NCBI GenBank assembly: GCA_046726015.1
Contig: JBKOZS010000281.1
Location: 1-9,956, forward strand
Source of the DNA: QHWT01 sp046726015
GTDB lineage: Bacteria > Acidobacteriota > Vicinamibacteria > Vicinamibacterales > 2-12-FULL-66-21
Direction of reading: 5' to 3'
DNA length: 9,956 nt
In this document: piece by piece, positions 1 to 6,161 of the stretch
Numbering within the stretch: position 1 is the first letter of the stretch
Layout: each line of letters starts with the position of its first letter
The notes under the pieces: generated by a model
Told to the model about the DNA's origin: nothing
Databases searched by the model: none
The model's input: the letters and a program-made list of their open reading frames with translations, nothing else
Position numbers and translations under genes: made by a program

Positions 1-226
1 GTCCGAGAGCGAAGCCCCTCGGACGCCGAGCGAACGAGCAGAGCGAGTGAGCCACGCGAACGGAGCGGGGCCGGGGTCCCCGCGAGTGCGCGTGTGGGGG
101 AGTCCGAGAGCGAAGCCCCTCGGACGCCGAGCGAACGAGCAGAGCGAGTGAGCCACGCGAACGGAGCGGGGCCGGGGTCCCCGCGAGTGCGCGTGTGGGG
201 GAGTCCGAGGGGCGAAGCCCCTCGGA
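1..226. repeat. 101-bp tandem repeat, two identical copies plus a truncated third
   Basis: Copies at 1-101 and 102-202 are identical base for base. A third copy starts at 203 and stops after about 24 bases at 226. Each full copy begins with an inverted pair, GTCCGAG and CTCGGAC (1-7/18-24 and 102-108/119-125), and later holds a short dyad around CGGGGTCCCCG. The middle of the unit is rich in GAGCGAACGAG-like words. The period is not a multiple of three, and I see no open frame that looks like a protein. The array begins at the window edge, so more copies may lie upstream. It fills most of the 329 bases before the first gene; 227-264 shows nothing recognisable. It is an extragenic GC-rich repeat of unknown role. 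Confidence 0.95.
204..226. other. Perfect GC-rich hairpin ending the 101-bp repeat array
   Basis: Bases 204-213 (TCCGAGGGGC) are the exact reverse complement of 217-226 (GCCCCTCGGA), with a three-base GAA loop. In the full repeat copies the same place has one base fewer and forms only a 7-bp stem with a longer loop, so the terminal copy is a more perfect hairpin. It could terminate transcription or protect an mRNA end. No T-run follows on the plus strand (TTAGGATG) and no A-run precedes it, so a canonical intrinsic terminator is not supported. Confidence 0.75.
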
Positions 227-264
227 TTAGGATGAACGCTTCGCGCGATCTCGCCGTCTAAAGC

Positions 265-314
265 CACGGATCACACGGATCTCACGGATCAGCATCCGTG
301 TTCCTCAGTGTGAT
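265..314. repeat. 9-bp repeats forming an imperfect cruciform ahead of the DUF4097 gene
   Basis: Three direct 9-mers, CACGGATCA, CACGGATCT and CACGGATCA, lie at 265-273, 274-282 and 283-291. An inverted copy (ATCCGTG, 294-300) follows. The inner stem is 283-289 with 294-300, 7 bp with a 4-base loop. An outer stem pairs ATCACAC (270-276) with GTGTGAT (308-314), also 7 bp. The structure ends two bases before the GGGGAG ribosome-binding site of the next gene. It could be an extragenic repeat element or a leader structure affecting translation; the sequence does not decide which. Confidence 0.85.
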
Positions 315-315
315 C

Positions 316-321
316 GGGGAG
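316..321 (+). promoter_or_regulatory. Ribosome binding site of the DUF4097 gene
   Basis: GGGGAG lies 8 bases before the ATG at 330. It supports that start and is the clearest plus-strand Shine-Dalgarno in the window. Confidence 0.65.
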
Positions 322-329
322 AAATCGCA

Positions 330-1037
330 ATGAAACTGGCATCTTTCCGCCTGGTCGTGGCGCTTTCGGCCGGGCTGTCGCTGGTCCCGGCCGCGGCCGC
401 GGCCCGAACCGCCGCGGACGAACAGCGCGAAACCGAAACGGTTGACCGAAGCTTTCCCTTCAATCCTGACGGTCGCATCAACCTCAGGAACTTCTCCGGC
501 GACATCAAGATCACCGGCAGCAACCGCGCCAACGTCGTTGTGCACGCGGTGCGGCGCGCGTCGAAGGACCGGCTGGAAGGGATCCGGCTCGAGATCGACG
601 CGACGCCCTCGGAGATCTCGATCGAGGCGAACAAGAAGACCGAGAACTGGCGGGAGCGTGACAACAATGTTGTCGAAACCGACTTCGTGATCGAGGTTCC
701 CGAGGGCGTGACGCTTGACGTCCACGCGTTTTCGAGCGAGGTCCACATCAGCGGCGTCCAGGGGAAACAGAAGCTGCAGACGTTTTCGGGCGAGATCACG
801 GTCGACCAGGCGGTCGGACCGCTCGACGTTGAAACGTTCAGCGGCGACATTGAGGTGGGCCTCGCCCAATCGGCGAGCGGTCGCGTCGCCTTCCACAGCT
901 TCAGCGGATCGCTCGACACCGACGTCCCGTTGACGTATCGCAGCGGCAAACGCAGGGACATCAGCGCCGACATCGGCGCCGGCGGCTCGACCAGCTTCAA
1001 CTTCAAGACCTTCAGCGGCGACGTGCGCATAAAGTAG
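330..1037 (+). CDS. Secreted DUF4097-family beta-strand repeat protein
   Basis: A 235-residue protein with an N-terminal signal peptide: MKLASFR, then a hydrophobic stretch to about residue 20, with an Ala-rich cleavage region at 20-26. The mature part is built from short beta-strand repeats marked by FSG or FSS at residues 55, 134, 152, 170, 191 and 228, most followed by a strand such as GDIKITG or GEITVDQ. This periodic pattern is typical of DUF4097 (putative adhesin / beta-helix-like) proteins, which are often secreted or sit near anti-sigma factors. No biochemical function is known for the family and I see no catalytic residues. A GGGGAG site 8 bases upstream fixes the start. The M28 peptidase gene follows 75 bases downstream on the same strand, so co-transcription is possible. 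Repeats upstream (1-314) separate it from whatever precedes. It appears complete. Confidence 0.9.
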   Translation: MKLASFRLVVALSAGLSLVPAAAAARTAADEQRETETVDRSFPFNPDGRINLRNFSGDIKITGSNRANVVVHAVRRASKDRLEGIRLEIDATPSEISIEANKKTENWRERDNNVVETDFVIEVPEGVTLDVHAFSSEVHISGVQGKQKLQTFSGEITVDQAVGPLDVETFSGDIEVGLAQSASGRVAFHSFSGSLDTDVPLTYRSGKRRDISADIGAGGSTSFNFKTFSGDVRIK

Positions 1038-1112
1038 CAGGGCTGCTGAAATGAGCCGCGGCGCGGGCCGCCCCGGTTTCTCGCGACCCGCCAAGTTAGG
1101 CTACCCTTCGGC

Positions 1113-3434
1113 ATGCATTGCCGGCGGGTCGCCCGCGCTCTTTTCCTTCTTGTCGTACTCGCCTGGGCGGCCGCATGCGGTCGCCCCGCGCCTCGTTTCT
1201 CAACCGACAACGCCCGCGCCCACGTCGAGATGCTCGCAGGCACCATTGGCAGCCGGCCAATCGGCAGCGCGCAAAACACGCGCGCCCGCCAGTACGTCAT
1301 CGACCAACTGCGGCTGTACGGGTTCGACGTGCGGGTGCAGGACGTCGATGCGCGGCGTTCGGACCTCGGACTGACCGCACGCGTGGCGAACATCATTGCC
1401 GTCCGCGCGGGCACCGAACGGTCGGCGATGGGCCTGGTGTCGCATTACGACTCCGCACCCGAGTCGCCCGGCGGCGGCGACGACGGGTTTGGCGTGGCGG
1501 TGTCGCTGGAAGCGGCGCGGGTGCTTGCCGCGCAAAACAATCGCCGGCACTCGCTGATGGTGCTGGTCACGGATGGTGAAGAAGAAGGACTGATGGGGGC
1601 GGCGGGCCTGGTCACGGATCGCGAGGTCATGTCCCGGCTCGGCGCCTACGTGAACGTCGAAGCGACGGGATCATCGGGCACGGCCGTCCTGTTCGAGACG
1701 GGACCGCGCAATGAGTGGATCGTCAAACCCTGGGCGCGATATGCGCCCCACCCGCGCGGCGCCTCCTACGCGTTCGAAATCTACCGGCGGCTCCCCAACG
1801 ATACCGACTTCTCGATCCTGAAGCGCCACGACATCCCGGGCCTGAACTTCGCGTTGATTGGCGACAGCTATGCGTATCACACGGCACGTGACACGGCCGA
1901 TCGCCTGTCCGATGCCGCACTGCGTCTCAGCGGAGAGAACGTCGTCCGCACGATTGAAGCGATGGACCGGCTCGACCTCACGACACGAACGGAAGCCGAT
2001 CCGACGTACTTCGACATCGCCGAAGTCAGTGCACTCACGTGGGGACCAGTGGCGGCGTGGTTTATCGCGATCGCCGCAATCGCCCTCGGCACGCTGGCGT
2101 GGTTCAAGGTCATCGTCGCCAGCGTGCGGCTGGTTGGTCTCGGCCGGTGGATCCTGGATCTCGTCTGGGCGCTGCTCGGTGTCGCCGCGGTCGCGCTCTC
2201 AATGACGGGCGTGACGTGGCTCCTGCGCGACGCCCGCGAGGTCTACCATCCGTGGTACGCGCGCCCGCACTGGCTGTTCCTGCTGCTCCTGTTCACAGGA
2301 ACGCTCGCCGGTTGGGTCATTACGCGCATTGGCGCGATCCTGCCCCGCCGCGCGCATGCCCCGAGGCATCCCATGCTTGCGTGGAGCTTCACGCTGCCGT
2401 TATGGATCGCGCTCACCGTGTTCATGGCCTCGCAGGTTCCCGCAGCGGGATACCTGTGGGCGCTGCCGCTGCTCGTTGCATCGGTCGGCTTACTCGCACT
2501 TCCCGTCACCAACATCCCGGTCGTCCGCATCATTTCGGTCGTGACGCTGGCGGTCGCAGGCACGCTGTGGTTGCGGGACACACTCGAATTGATGCGCTTC
2601 ATCGTGGCCCTCCTGGGCAGGCTGCCGATCATCACGCCCGTCTACACGTTTGCCGCATTGATGCTGGGCTGCGGCGCGATGGTGGCCCCGCCCTTCATCG
2701 CCGCCATCGTGTCGACGAAGCCGATGATCCGGTCGTCGGTCATTACCGCGGTGCTGCTCGTCGCGGTCGTCGTGGCCGCGGCCTTCGCGTACGCAGCGCC
2801 CGCTTACACCCAGGCGCAACCTCAGCGACGCTATGCGCGTGTCCTGATCGAGCCTGGATCTCAGCGCGCGACCTACGAGGTGGCATCGCAGGAGCCCGGG
2901 CTCGATCTCCAGGAAGGCGCGCCAGGGGGCTGGTATCGCGTCACCGACGCGCCGCGTGGCAGCCTGCCGTGGGGGCAATACCGACTTCCGTTCGTGTTTC
3001 GCACCGAGGCGCCCCCTCCAGGCCCTCCACCAGCCTCGATCTCCACGTTCACCCTGGCACCGGTCGTGGCGGGGACCGAGTTGACGATGACGATCGTGCC
3101 GCAGGCTTCGAGCCTCTCCGCGTCGTTCGTGCTGCCGGAAGGGCTGCAGCCCGCCCGCACCAACCTGCCGGGCGTCGTCACGCGCGGCCGCTGGCGGGCC
3201 ACGTTCGTTTCCATCCCGCCGGAAGGCGTCACCTGGCGAGCCTCGTTTCCCAAGGGTAAGGAATCGCTGCTGGCGGCGACCCGCGCCGTGATTGGTTCAG
3301 ACCGCTATCCCGGCGGCGAGGGGTGGCAAAGCCTGCCGCCCTGGCTGCCGCAGGAGCACGCCGTCTGGAACGTCAGCCTGTCGTGGATCCTCGAGCCGGC
3401 GGCGCCCATTGTGCTGGTGCCTCCGTTACGCTAA
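1113..3434 (+). CDS. M28-family zinc peptidase fused to a polytopic membrane domain
   Basis: A 773-residue membrane peptidase. Residues 8-21 are a hydrophobic signal segment ending AAAC at 22, a possible but non-ideal lipobox. Residues 30-285 are an M28 peptidase domain with the expected metal and catalytic residues in order: H111 (SHYDS), D123/D124 (GGDDGFG), E156-E157 (DGEEEGL; catalytic base and zinc ligand), E183 (NVEATG) and H256 (YAYHT). The segment LPNDTDFS at about 227-234 is typical of the Fxna/ER-metallopeptidase and vacuolar membrane protease branch. Residues 310-565 hold roughly eight or nine hydrophobic segments. Residues 566-773 form a non-membrane, probably extracytoplasmic, beta-rich tail. 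The family hydrolyses N-terminal residues of peptides using two zinc ions; the substrate here is unknown. The start is the first ATG of the frame, with only a weak ribosome-binding site. The last codons overlap the first of three dyads that precede the next gene. Confidence 0.92.
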   Translation: MHCRRVARALFLLVVLAWAAACGRPAPRFSTDNARAHVEMLAGTIGSRPIGSAQNTRARQYVIDQLRLYGFDVRVQDVDARRSDLGLTARVANIIAVRAGTERSAMGLVSHYDSAPESPGGGDDGFGVAVSLEAARVLAAQNNRRHSLMVLVTDGEEEGLMGAAGLVTDREVMSRLGAYVNVEATGSSGTAVLFETGPRNEWIVKPWARYAPHPRGASYAFEIYRRLPNDTDFSILKRHDIPGLNFALIGDSYAYHTARDTADRLSDAALRLSGENVVRTIEAMDRLDLTTRTEADPTYFDIAEVSALTWGPVAAWFIAIAAIALGTLAWFKVIVASVRLVGLGRWILDLVWALLGVAAVALSMTGVTWLLRDAREVYHPWYARPHWLFLLLLFTGTLAGWVITRIGAILPRRAHAPRHPMLAWSFTLPLWIALTVFMASQVPAAGYLWALPLLVASVGLLALPVTNIPVVRIISVVTLAVAGTLWLRDTLELMRFIVALLGRLPIITPVYTFAALMLGCGAMVAPPFIAAIVSTKPMIRSSVITAVLLVAVVVAAAFAYAAPAYTQAQPQRRYARVLIEPGSQRATYEVASQEPGLDLQEGAPGGWYRVTDAPRGSLPWGQYRLPFVFRTEAPPPGPPPASISTFTLAPVVAGTELTMTIVPQASSLSASFVLPEGLQPARTNLPGVVTRGRWRATFVSIPPEGVTWRASFPKGKESLLAATRAVIGSDRYPGGEGWQSLPPWLPQEHAVWNVSLSWILEPAAPIVLVPPLR

Positions 3435-3437
3435 TAT
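3409..3437 (+). promoter_or_regulatory. Candidate promoter of the ATPase gene
   Basis: TTGTGC (3409-3414) and TAATAT (3432-3437) are separated by 17 bases, an acceptable sigma-70-like arrangement inside the end of the peptidase gene. It would place transcription start near 3444 and leave two of the three dyads in the leader. A weaker alternative is TTACGC (3447-3452), 16 bases, TACACT (3469-3474), which would give an almost leaderless transcript. The prediction is by eye and tentative. Confidence 0.3.
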
Positions 3438-3486
3438 ACGTAGTCGTTACGCTGTTTAGCGTATCGGGTACACTGTTCCACGTATC
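3424..3486 (+). promoter_or_regulatory. Three 21-bp-phased dyads, operator-like, upstream of the ATPase
   Basis: Three 21-base units lie head to tail at 3424-3444, 3445-3465 and 3466-3486. The middle unit holds a perfect inverted repeat, TACGCT-GTTT-AGCGTA. The first keeps TACG...CGTA and the third TAC...GTA. By eye, units 1 and 2 match at 14 of 21 positions and units 2 and 3 at 15 of 21, with the conserved bases concentrated in the dyad arms. The 21-bp period is two helical turns, so dimeric regulators bound at each unit would share one face of the DNA. The array ends two bases before the ATPase ATG at 3489, and its first unit covers the peptidase stop codon. No Shine-Dalgarno is visible before that ATG. 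Operator function is inference; the repeats could also be another extragenic repeat family. Confidence 0.6.
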
Positions 3487-3488
3487 GG

Positions 3489-4628
3489 ATGGACAATCCC
3501 TTCGTCTACGGCGAGGTCGTTCCCTCCTCCGCGTTCGTCGATCGCGAGCAGGAGCTCGACCGGCTGACCCGCGACCTGCTGGCCGGCCAGAAGGTCTTCC
3601 TCATTTCGCCGCGCCGCTACGGCAAGTCTTCGCTGGTGCGACAGGCGCTTGGCGCGGCGGGGAAGGCGCGCGCGCTGACCGTCGACGTCACCGTCAGCAG
3701 CTACAGCTCGTATCCGGCATTTCTCGAGGGCTACGCCCGGGCGTTGTTCACGGCGGATGCGCAACCCGATCGAATCCGCGGCTGGATCAAGGATCTGCTC
3801 GGCGGCCTCCGGCCGGAGCTGAGGCTCGAGGCCGGCTCGCAGCTCTCGCTGTCCTTCCCGTCGGCGCGTACGAAGCAGGACGTCTGGCGCCTCGCGGAAA
3901 CGGTGTTCGCGCTCCCCGGCCGGATTGCCGCGCTGCGCCGGCGGAAGTTGGCGGTCGCGCTCGACGAATTCCAGGCGATCAACGCGTTCGACGGCGGGTC
4001 GCACGAAGTGGAGCACGGGCTGCGAGCCGCGATTCAGCACCAGCGCCAGGTGGGATACGTGTTCTCCGGCTCCGAGCCGAGCCTGATGGAGCGCATGCTC
4101 GCGCGCAACCGTCCCTTCTACAAGGCCGGACCGGTCATGCGGCTCGAGCGCATTCCGGCGGACCAGTTCGCCGACTTTCTCGAGGCTCGCTTCCAGAAAA
4201 CCGGCCTGCGACCCGAACCGGGTATCGGCGCCGCGATCGTCGAGCTCGCCGGCAACCTGCCCTACGACGTGCAGCGCCTCGCGCACGAGGCCTGGGATGA
4301 TGCGCGCGCTGAGGGAGTCAGGCGCGTCGATCTCGATCAGCTTCACGCGACCCTCCGGCGCCTGCTGAACGAGCATCACACGATCTTCGAGGCGACGTGG
4401 CAGCGCCTGACCGTCCCGCAGCGCGGCGCCCTTCGCGCGGCGGTGCTCGAAGAAGGACGCGAGCTGCTGGGCGCTGATACTCGTGCCCGGCATCGCCTCG
4501 GTGGTCCGTCGACCGTGCAGGCCTCGCTGGCGGCACTCGTGCGCGACGATGTGCTGGCACGCGAGGAGAATCGCTACATCGTGGTGGATTCGCTGCTGAG
4601 GGAGTGGGTGGCGAGGCGGACGTTCTGA
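3489..4628 (+). CDS. Archaeal-type AAA/STAND-like ATPase with C-terminal winged helix
   Basis: A 379-residue cytoplasmic protein. The opening MDNPFVYGEV, the DREQEL at 18-23 and the whole layout match the archaeal ATPase family (ATPase_2, PF01637). The Walker A motif is SPRRYGKSS at 40-48, preceded by a hydrophobic strand. Walker B is LAVALDEFQ at 154-162. A sensor-like VFSGSEPSLM lies at 191-200, followed by RPFY at 208-211. Residues about 300-379 look like a winged-helix domain (LTVPQRGALRAAV, then GGPSTVQASLAALVRDDVL). The role of these stand-alone ATPases is largely unknown; they are sporadically distributed and often behave as accessory genes. There is no recognisable partner gene next to it. 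The ATG is preceded by no clear ribosome-binding site but fits the conserved family N-terminus. Because the protein ends in a probable DNA-binding fold, self-regulation through the three upstream dyads is conceivable, but that is inference. Confidence 0.9.
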   Translation: MDNPFVYGEVVPSSAFVDREQELDRLTRDLLAGQKVFLISPRRYGKSSLVRQALGAAGKARALTVDVTVSSYSSYPAFLEGYARALFTADAQPDRIRGWIKDLLGGLRPELRLEAGSQLSLSFPSARTKQDVWRLAETVFALPGRIAALRRRKLAVALDEFQAINAFDGGSHEVEHGLRAAIQHQRQVGYVFSGSEPSLMERMLARNRPFYKAGPVMRLERIPADQFADFLEARFQKTGLRPEPGIGAAIVELAGNLPYDVQRLAHEAWDDARAEGVRRVDLDQLHATLRRLLNEHHTIFEATWQRLTVPQRGALRAAVLEEGRELLGADTRARHRLGGPSTVQASLAALVRDDVLAREENRYIVVDSLLREWVARRTF

Positions 4629-4635
4629 GCGGCGA

Positions 4636-4659
4636 CTCTGCGGCTGCGCGCCTCCGCGT
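4636..4659. repeat. Degenerate 8-bp repeat, CTCYGCG family
   Basis: Three consecutive 8-mers, CTCTGCGG, CTGCGCGC and CTCCGCGT, start 7 bases after the ATPase stop codon. The copies are degenerate, so this is a weak call; it is a different family from the TTCGTG repeat that follows at 4687. Confidence 0.4.
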
Positions 4660-4681
4660 GAGCCGTACGTAGACACGCCTA

Positions 4682-4720
4682 CTCTTCCTTCGTGATCTTC
4701 GTATCTTCGTGCCTTCGTGA
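4682..4720 (+). repeat. TTCGTG 8-bp repeat array; left arm of the inverted repeat around the MFS gene
   Basis: TTCGTG or TTCGTA occurs at 4689, 4698, 4706 and 4714, a spacing of 9, 8 and 8 bases. The stretch 4682-4711 is the reverse complement of 6105-6134 with 28 of 30 matching positions. Together they bracket the transporter gene. A GTG inside this array (4692) opens the reading frame of the transporter 24 codons too early, which argues that the frame upstream of 4764 is repeat DNA and not protein. Confidence 0.85.
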
Positions 4721-4763
4721 CGAGCCGTCGGCCGTCATACAGGCGCGTGCGATACTCATTTCA

Positions 4764-6077
4764 ATGCAGCGACTGCTGACGCGTCTCGGGCTCGGGCGTC
4801 GCGATCTGCGCGCGTGGGCGATGTACGACTGGGCGAACTCCGCGTTCCAGACGACGATCATTGCCGCGGTGTTCCCGATCTATTTTCAGAAGGTCGCCGC
4901 GGCGGATCTGCCGGGTCCGGTCGCGACCGCGAAGTTCGCATGGGCCACGACTATCGCGATCATCATCGTGGCGGTCGTGGCGCCGCTCCTCGGCGCGCTC
5001 GCGGACTATGCGGCCTTGAAGAAGCGGCTGCTGGCCGTGTTCCTGGCAATCGGCGCGACGGCGACCGGCGCAATGTTCTTCATCGGCCGCGGCGACTGGC
5101 AACTCGCGCTCGTGCTGTTCGTCATTGGCAACGTCGGCGTCGCGGGCAGCATTGTCTTCTACGAGTCACTGCTCCCGCATCTCGTGGGAGAAGACCAACT
5201 CGACCGGGTGTCGTCGGCCGGTTATGCGATGGGGTACATCGGCGGCGGCGTGCTGCTGGCCATCAACATCGTGATGATGAGCAAGCCCGCGCTGTTTGGC
5301 TTCCCGAACCGCGAGATCGCCGTTCGCGCCAGCCTCGCGAGCGTCGCAGTCTGGTGGGCAGTGTTCTCAATCCCGCTTTTCCGTCACGTGCCGGAACCCA
5401 GGCGTCAAATCGAGAGAGATGAAGCGCCTGCCGGGAACCCGCTTGTGACGGCAGCGCGACGGCTCGTCGAGACGTTTCACGAACTGCGCCGCTATCGACA
5501 GGCTTTCCTGCTGCTGCTCGCGTTTCTCCTGTACAACGACGGCATCCAGACCATCATCCGGATGGCAACGATCTACGGCACCGAGATCGGCCTCGACGAC
5601 AACGCGATGATCGCGGCGCTGCTCGTGACGCAGTTCATTGGCGTGCCGTTCGCGTTTCTGTTCGGAATGTTCGCCGGGAAAATCGGCGCGAAGCCCGCCG
5701 TGTTCGTTGGCCTCTCGGTCTATGCGGTGATCACCCTGCTTGGCTATTTCATGCACACTGCCACGCAGTTCTTTGCGCTCGCCGTCATGGTGGGCATGGT
5801 GCAGGGTGGAACGCAGGCGCTGAGCCGATCGCTCTTCGCCAGCATGATCCCGCGCCACAAATCGTCGGAGTTCTTTGCATTCTTTGGGGTGTTCGAGCGC
5901 TACGCAGGGATTCTCGGGCCGGCAATCTTTGCGTGGGTCGTGGAGCACAGCGGAACGAGCCGTAATGCCATCCTCTCCGTGATCGTGTTTTTCATCGTGG
6001 GCGGCGCGCTGCTGACGCTGGTGAACGTCAACGAAGGCCGCCGCGCGGCCCGAGAAGCGGAGCGGGCACTCGCGTAG
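4764..6077 (+). CDS. UMF1/Atg22-like MFS transporter
   Basis: A 437-residue inner-membrane protein of about 12 hydrophobic segments, the normal size for UMF1-family MFS permeases (PF11700, Vps22/Atg22-like). Hallmark segments are visible: AWAMYDWANSAF at 17-28, GYIGGGVLLAINI at 157-169, FLLYNDGIQTI at 254-264, QGGTQALSRS at 347-356 and PRHKSSEFFAFFG at 363-375. A charged central loop (about 207-245) separates the two six-helix halves. The eukaryotic relative Atg22 exports amino acids from the vacuole; bacterial substrates are not established. The frame is open from a GTG at 4692, but those 24 codons are made of the TTCGTG repeat. The ATG at 4764, just before the conserved YDWANSAF segment, is the better start, although no Shine-Dalgarno is obvious. 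The gene sits between inverted repeats (4682-4711 and 6105-6134) and is convergent with the S9 peptidase. Confidence 0.92.
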   Translation: MQRLLTRLGLGRRDLRAWAMYDWANSAFQTTIIAAVFPIYFQKVAAADLPGPVATAKFAWATTIAIIIVAVVAPLLGALADYAALKKRLLAVFLAIGATATGAMFFIGRGDWQLALVLFVIGNVGVAGSIVFYESLLPHLVGEDQLDRVSSAGYAMGYIGGGVLLAINIVMMSKPALFGFPNREIAVRASLASVAVWWAVFSIPLFRHVPEPRRQIERDEAPAGNPLVTAARRLVETFHELRRYRQAFLLLLAFLLYNDGIQTIIRMATIYGTEIGLDDNAMIAALLVTQFIGVPFAFLFGMFAGKIGAKPAVFVGLSVYAVITLLGYFMHTATQFFALAVMVGMVQGGTQALSRSLFASMIPRHKSSEFFAFFGVFERYAGILGPAIFAWVVEHSGTSRNAILSVIVFFIVGGALLTLVNVNEGRRAAREAERALA

Positions 6078-6104
6078 TCCGCCCAACGGGCCTGGCTCGG
6101 AGCC

Positions 6105-6134
6105 CACGAAGATACGAACTTCACGAAGGAAGAG
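6105..6134 (-). repeat. Right arm of the inverted repeat around the MFS gene
   Basis: This 30-base stretch matches the reverse complement of 4682-4711 at 28 of 30 positions; the two differences are adjacent, at 6119-6120. It begins 28 bases after the transporter stop codon and ends 28 bases before the end of the convergent peptidase gene. I see no duplicated target site outside the two arms (GACACGCCTA on the left, ACGGACCTCG on the right). Confidence 0.85.
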
Positions 6135-6137
6135 ACG

Positions 6138-6158
6138 GACCTCGGACCTCGACCCTCG
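6138..6158. repeat. Short heptamer array, GACCTCG x2 plus a variant
   Basis: GACCTCG at 6138-6144 and 6145-6151, then ACCCTCG at 6152-6158. It fills the space between the TTCGTG-type arm and the stop codon of the minus-strand peptidase. Three units are few, so chance is not excluded, but the period of seven is shared with the arrays at 9160 and 9874. Confidence 0.5.
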
Positions 6159-6161
6159 GCA

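Noticed and set aside
1..226. The 101-bp repeats as a CRISPR array
   Set aside because: The units are contiguous and identical throughout, with no unique spacers, and no cas gene is present.
204..226. Intrinsic terminator
   Set aside because: The stem is strong, but neither strand has the T-run that should follow it.
1038..1112. Terminator or promoter between the DUF4097 and M28 genes
   Set aside because: Only GC-rich self-complementary stretches are seen, with no convincing stem plus T-run and no recognisable -10/-35 pair.
305..1414. A 369-codon minus-strand frame across the DUF4097 gene and the start of the M28 gene
   Set aside because: It spans an intergenic gap and two well-supported genes, shows Ser/Arg/Thr-rich composition and has no recognisable domain.
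3456..4676. A 406-codon open frame on the minus strand opposite the ATPase, and a similar 406-codon plus-strand frame at 2039-3259
   Set aside because: Both are rich in Arg, His and Gly with no family motif, and lie over genes with clear catalytic motifs; they are by-products of high GC content.
4682..6134. Classical insertion sequence or composite transposon around the MFS gene
   Set aside because: There is no transposase and no target-site duplication, and the arms consist of short tandem repeats.
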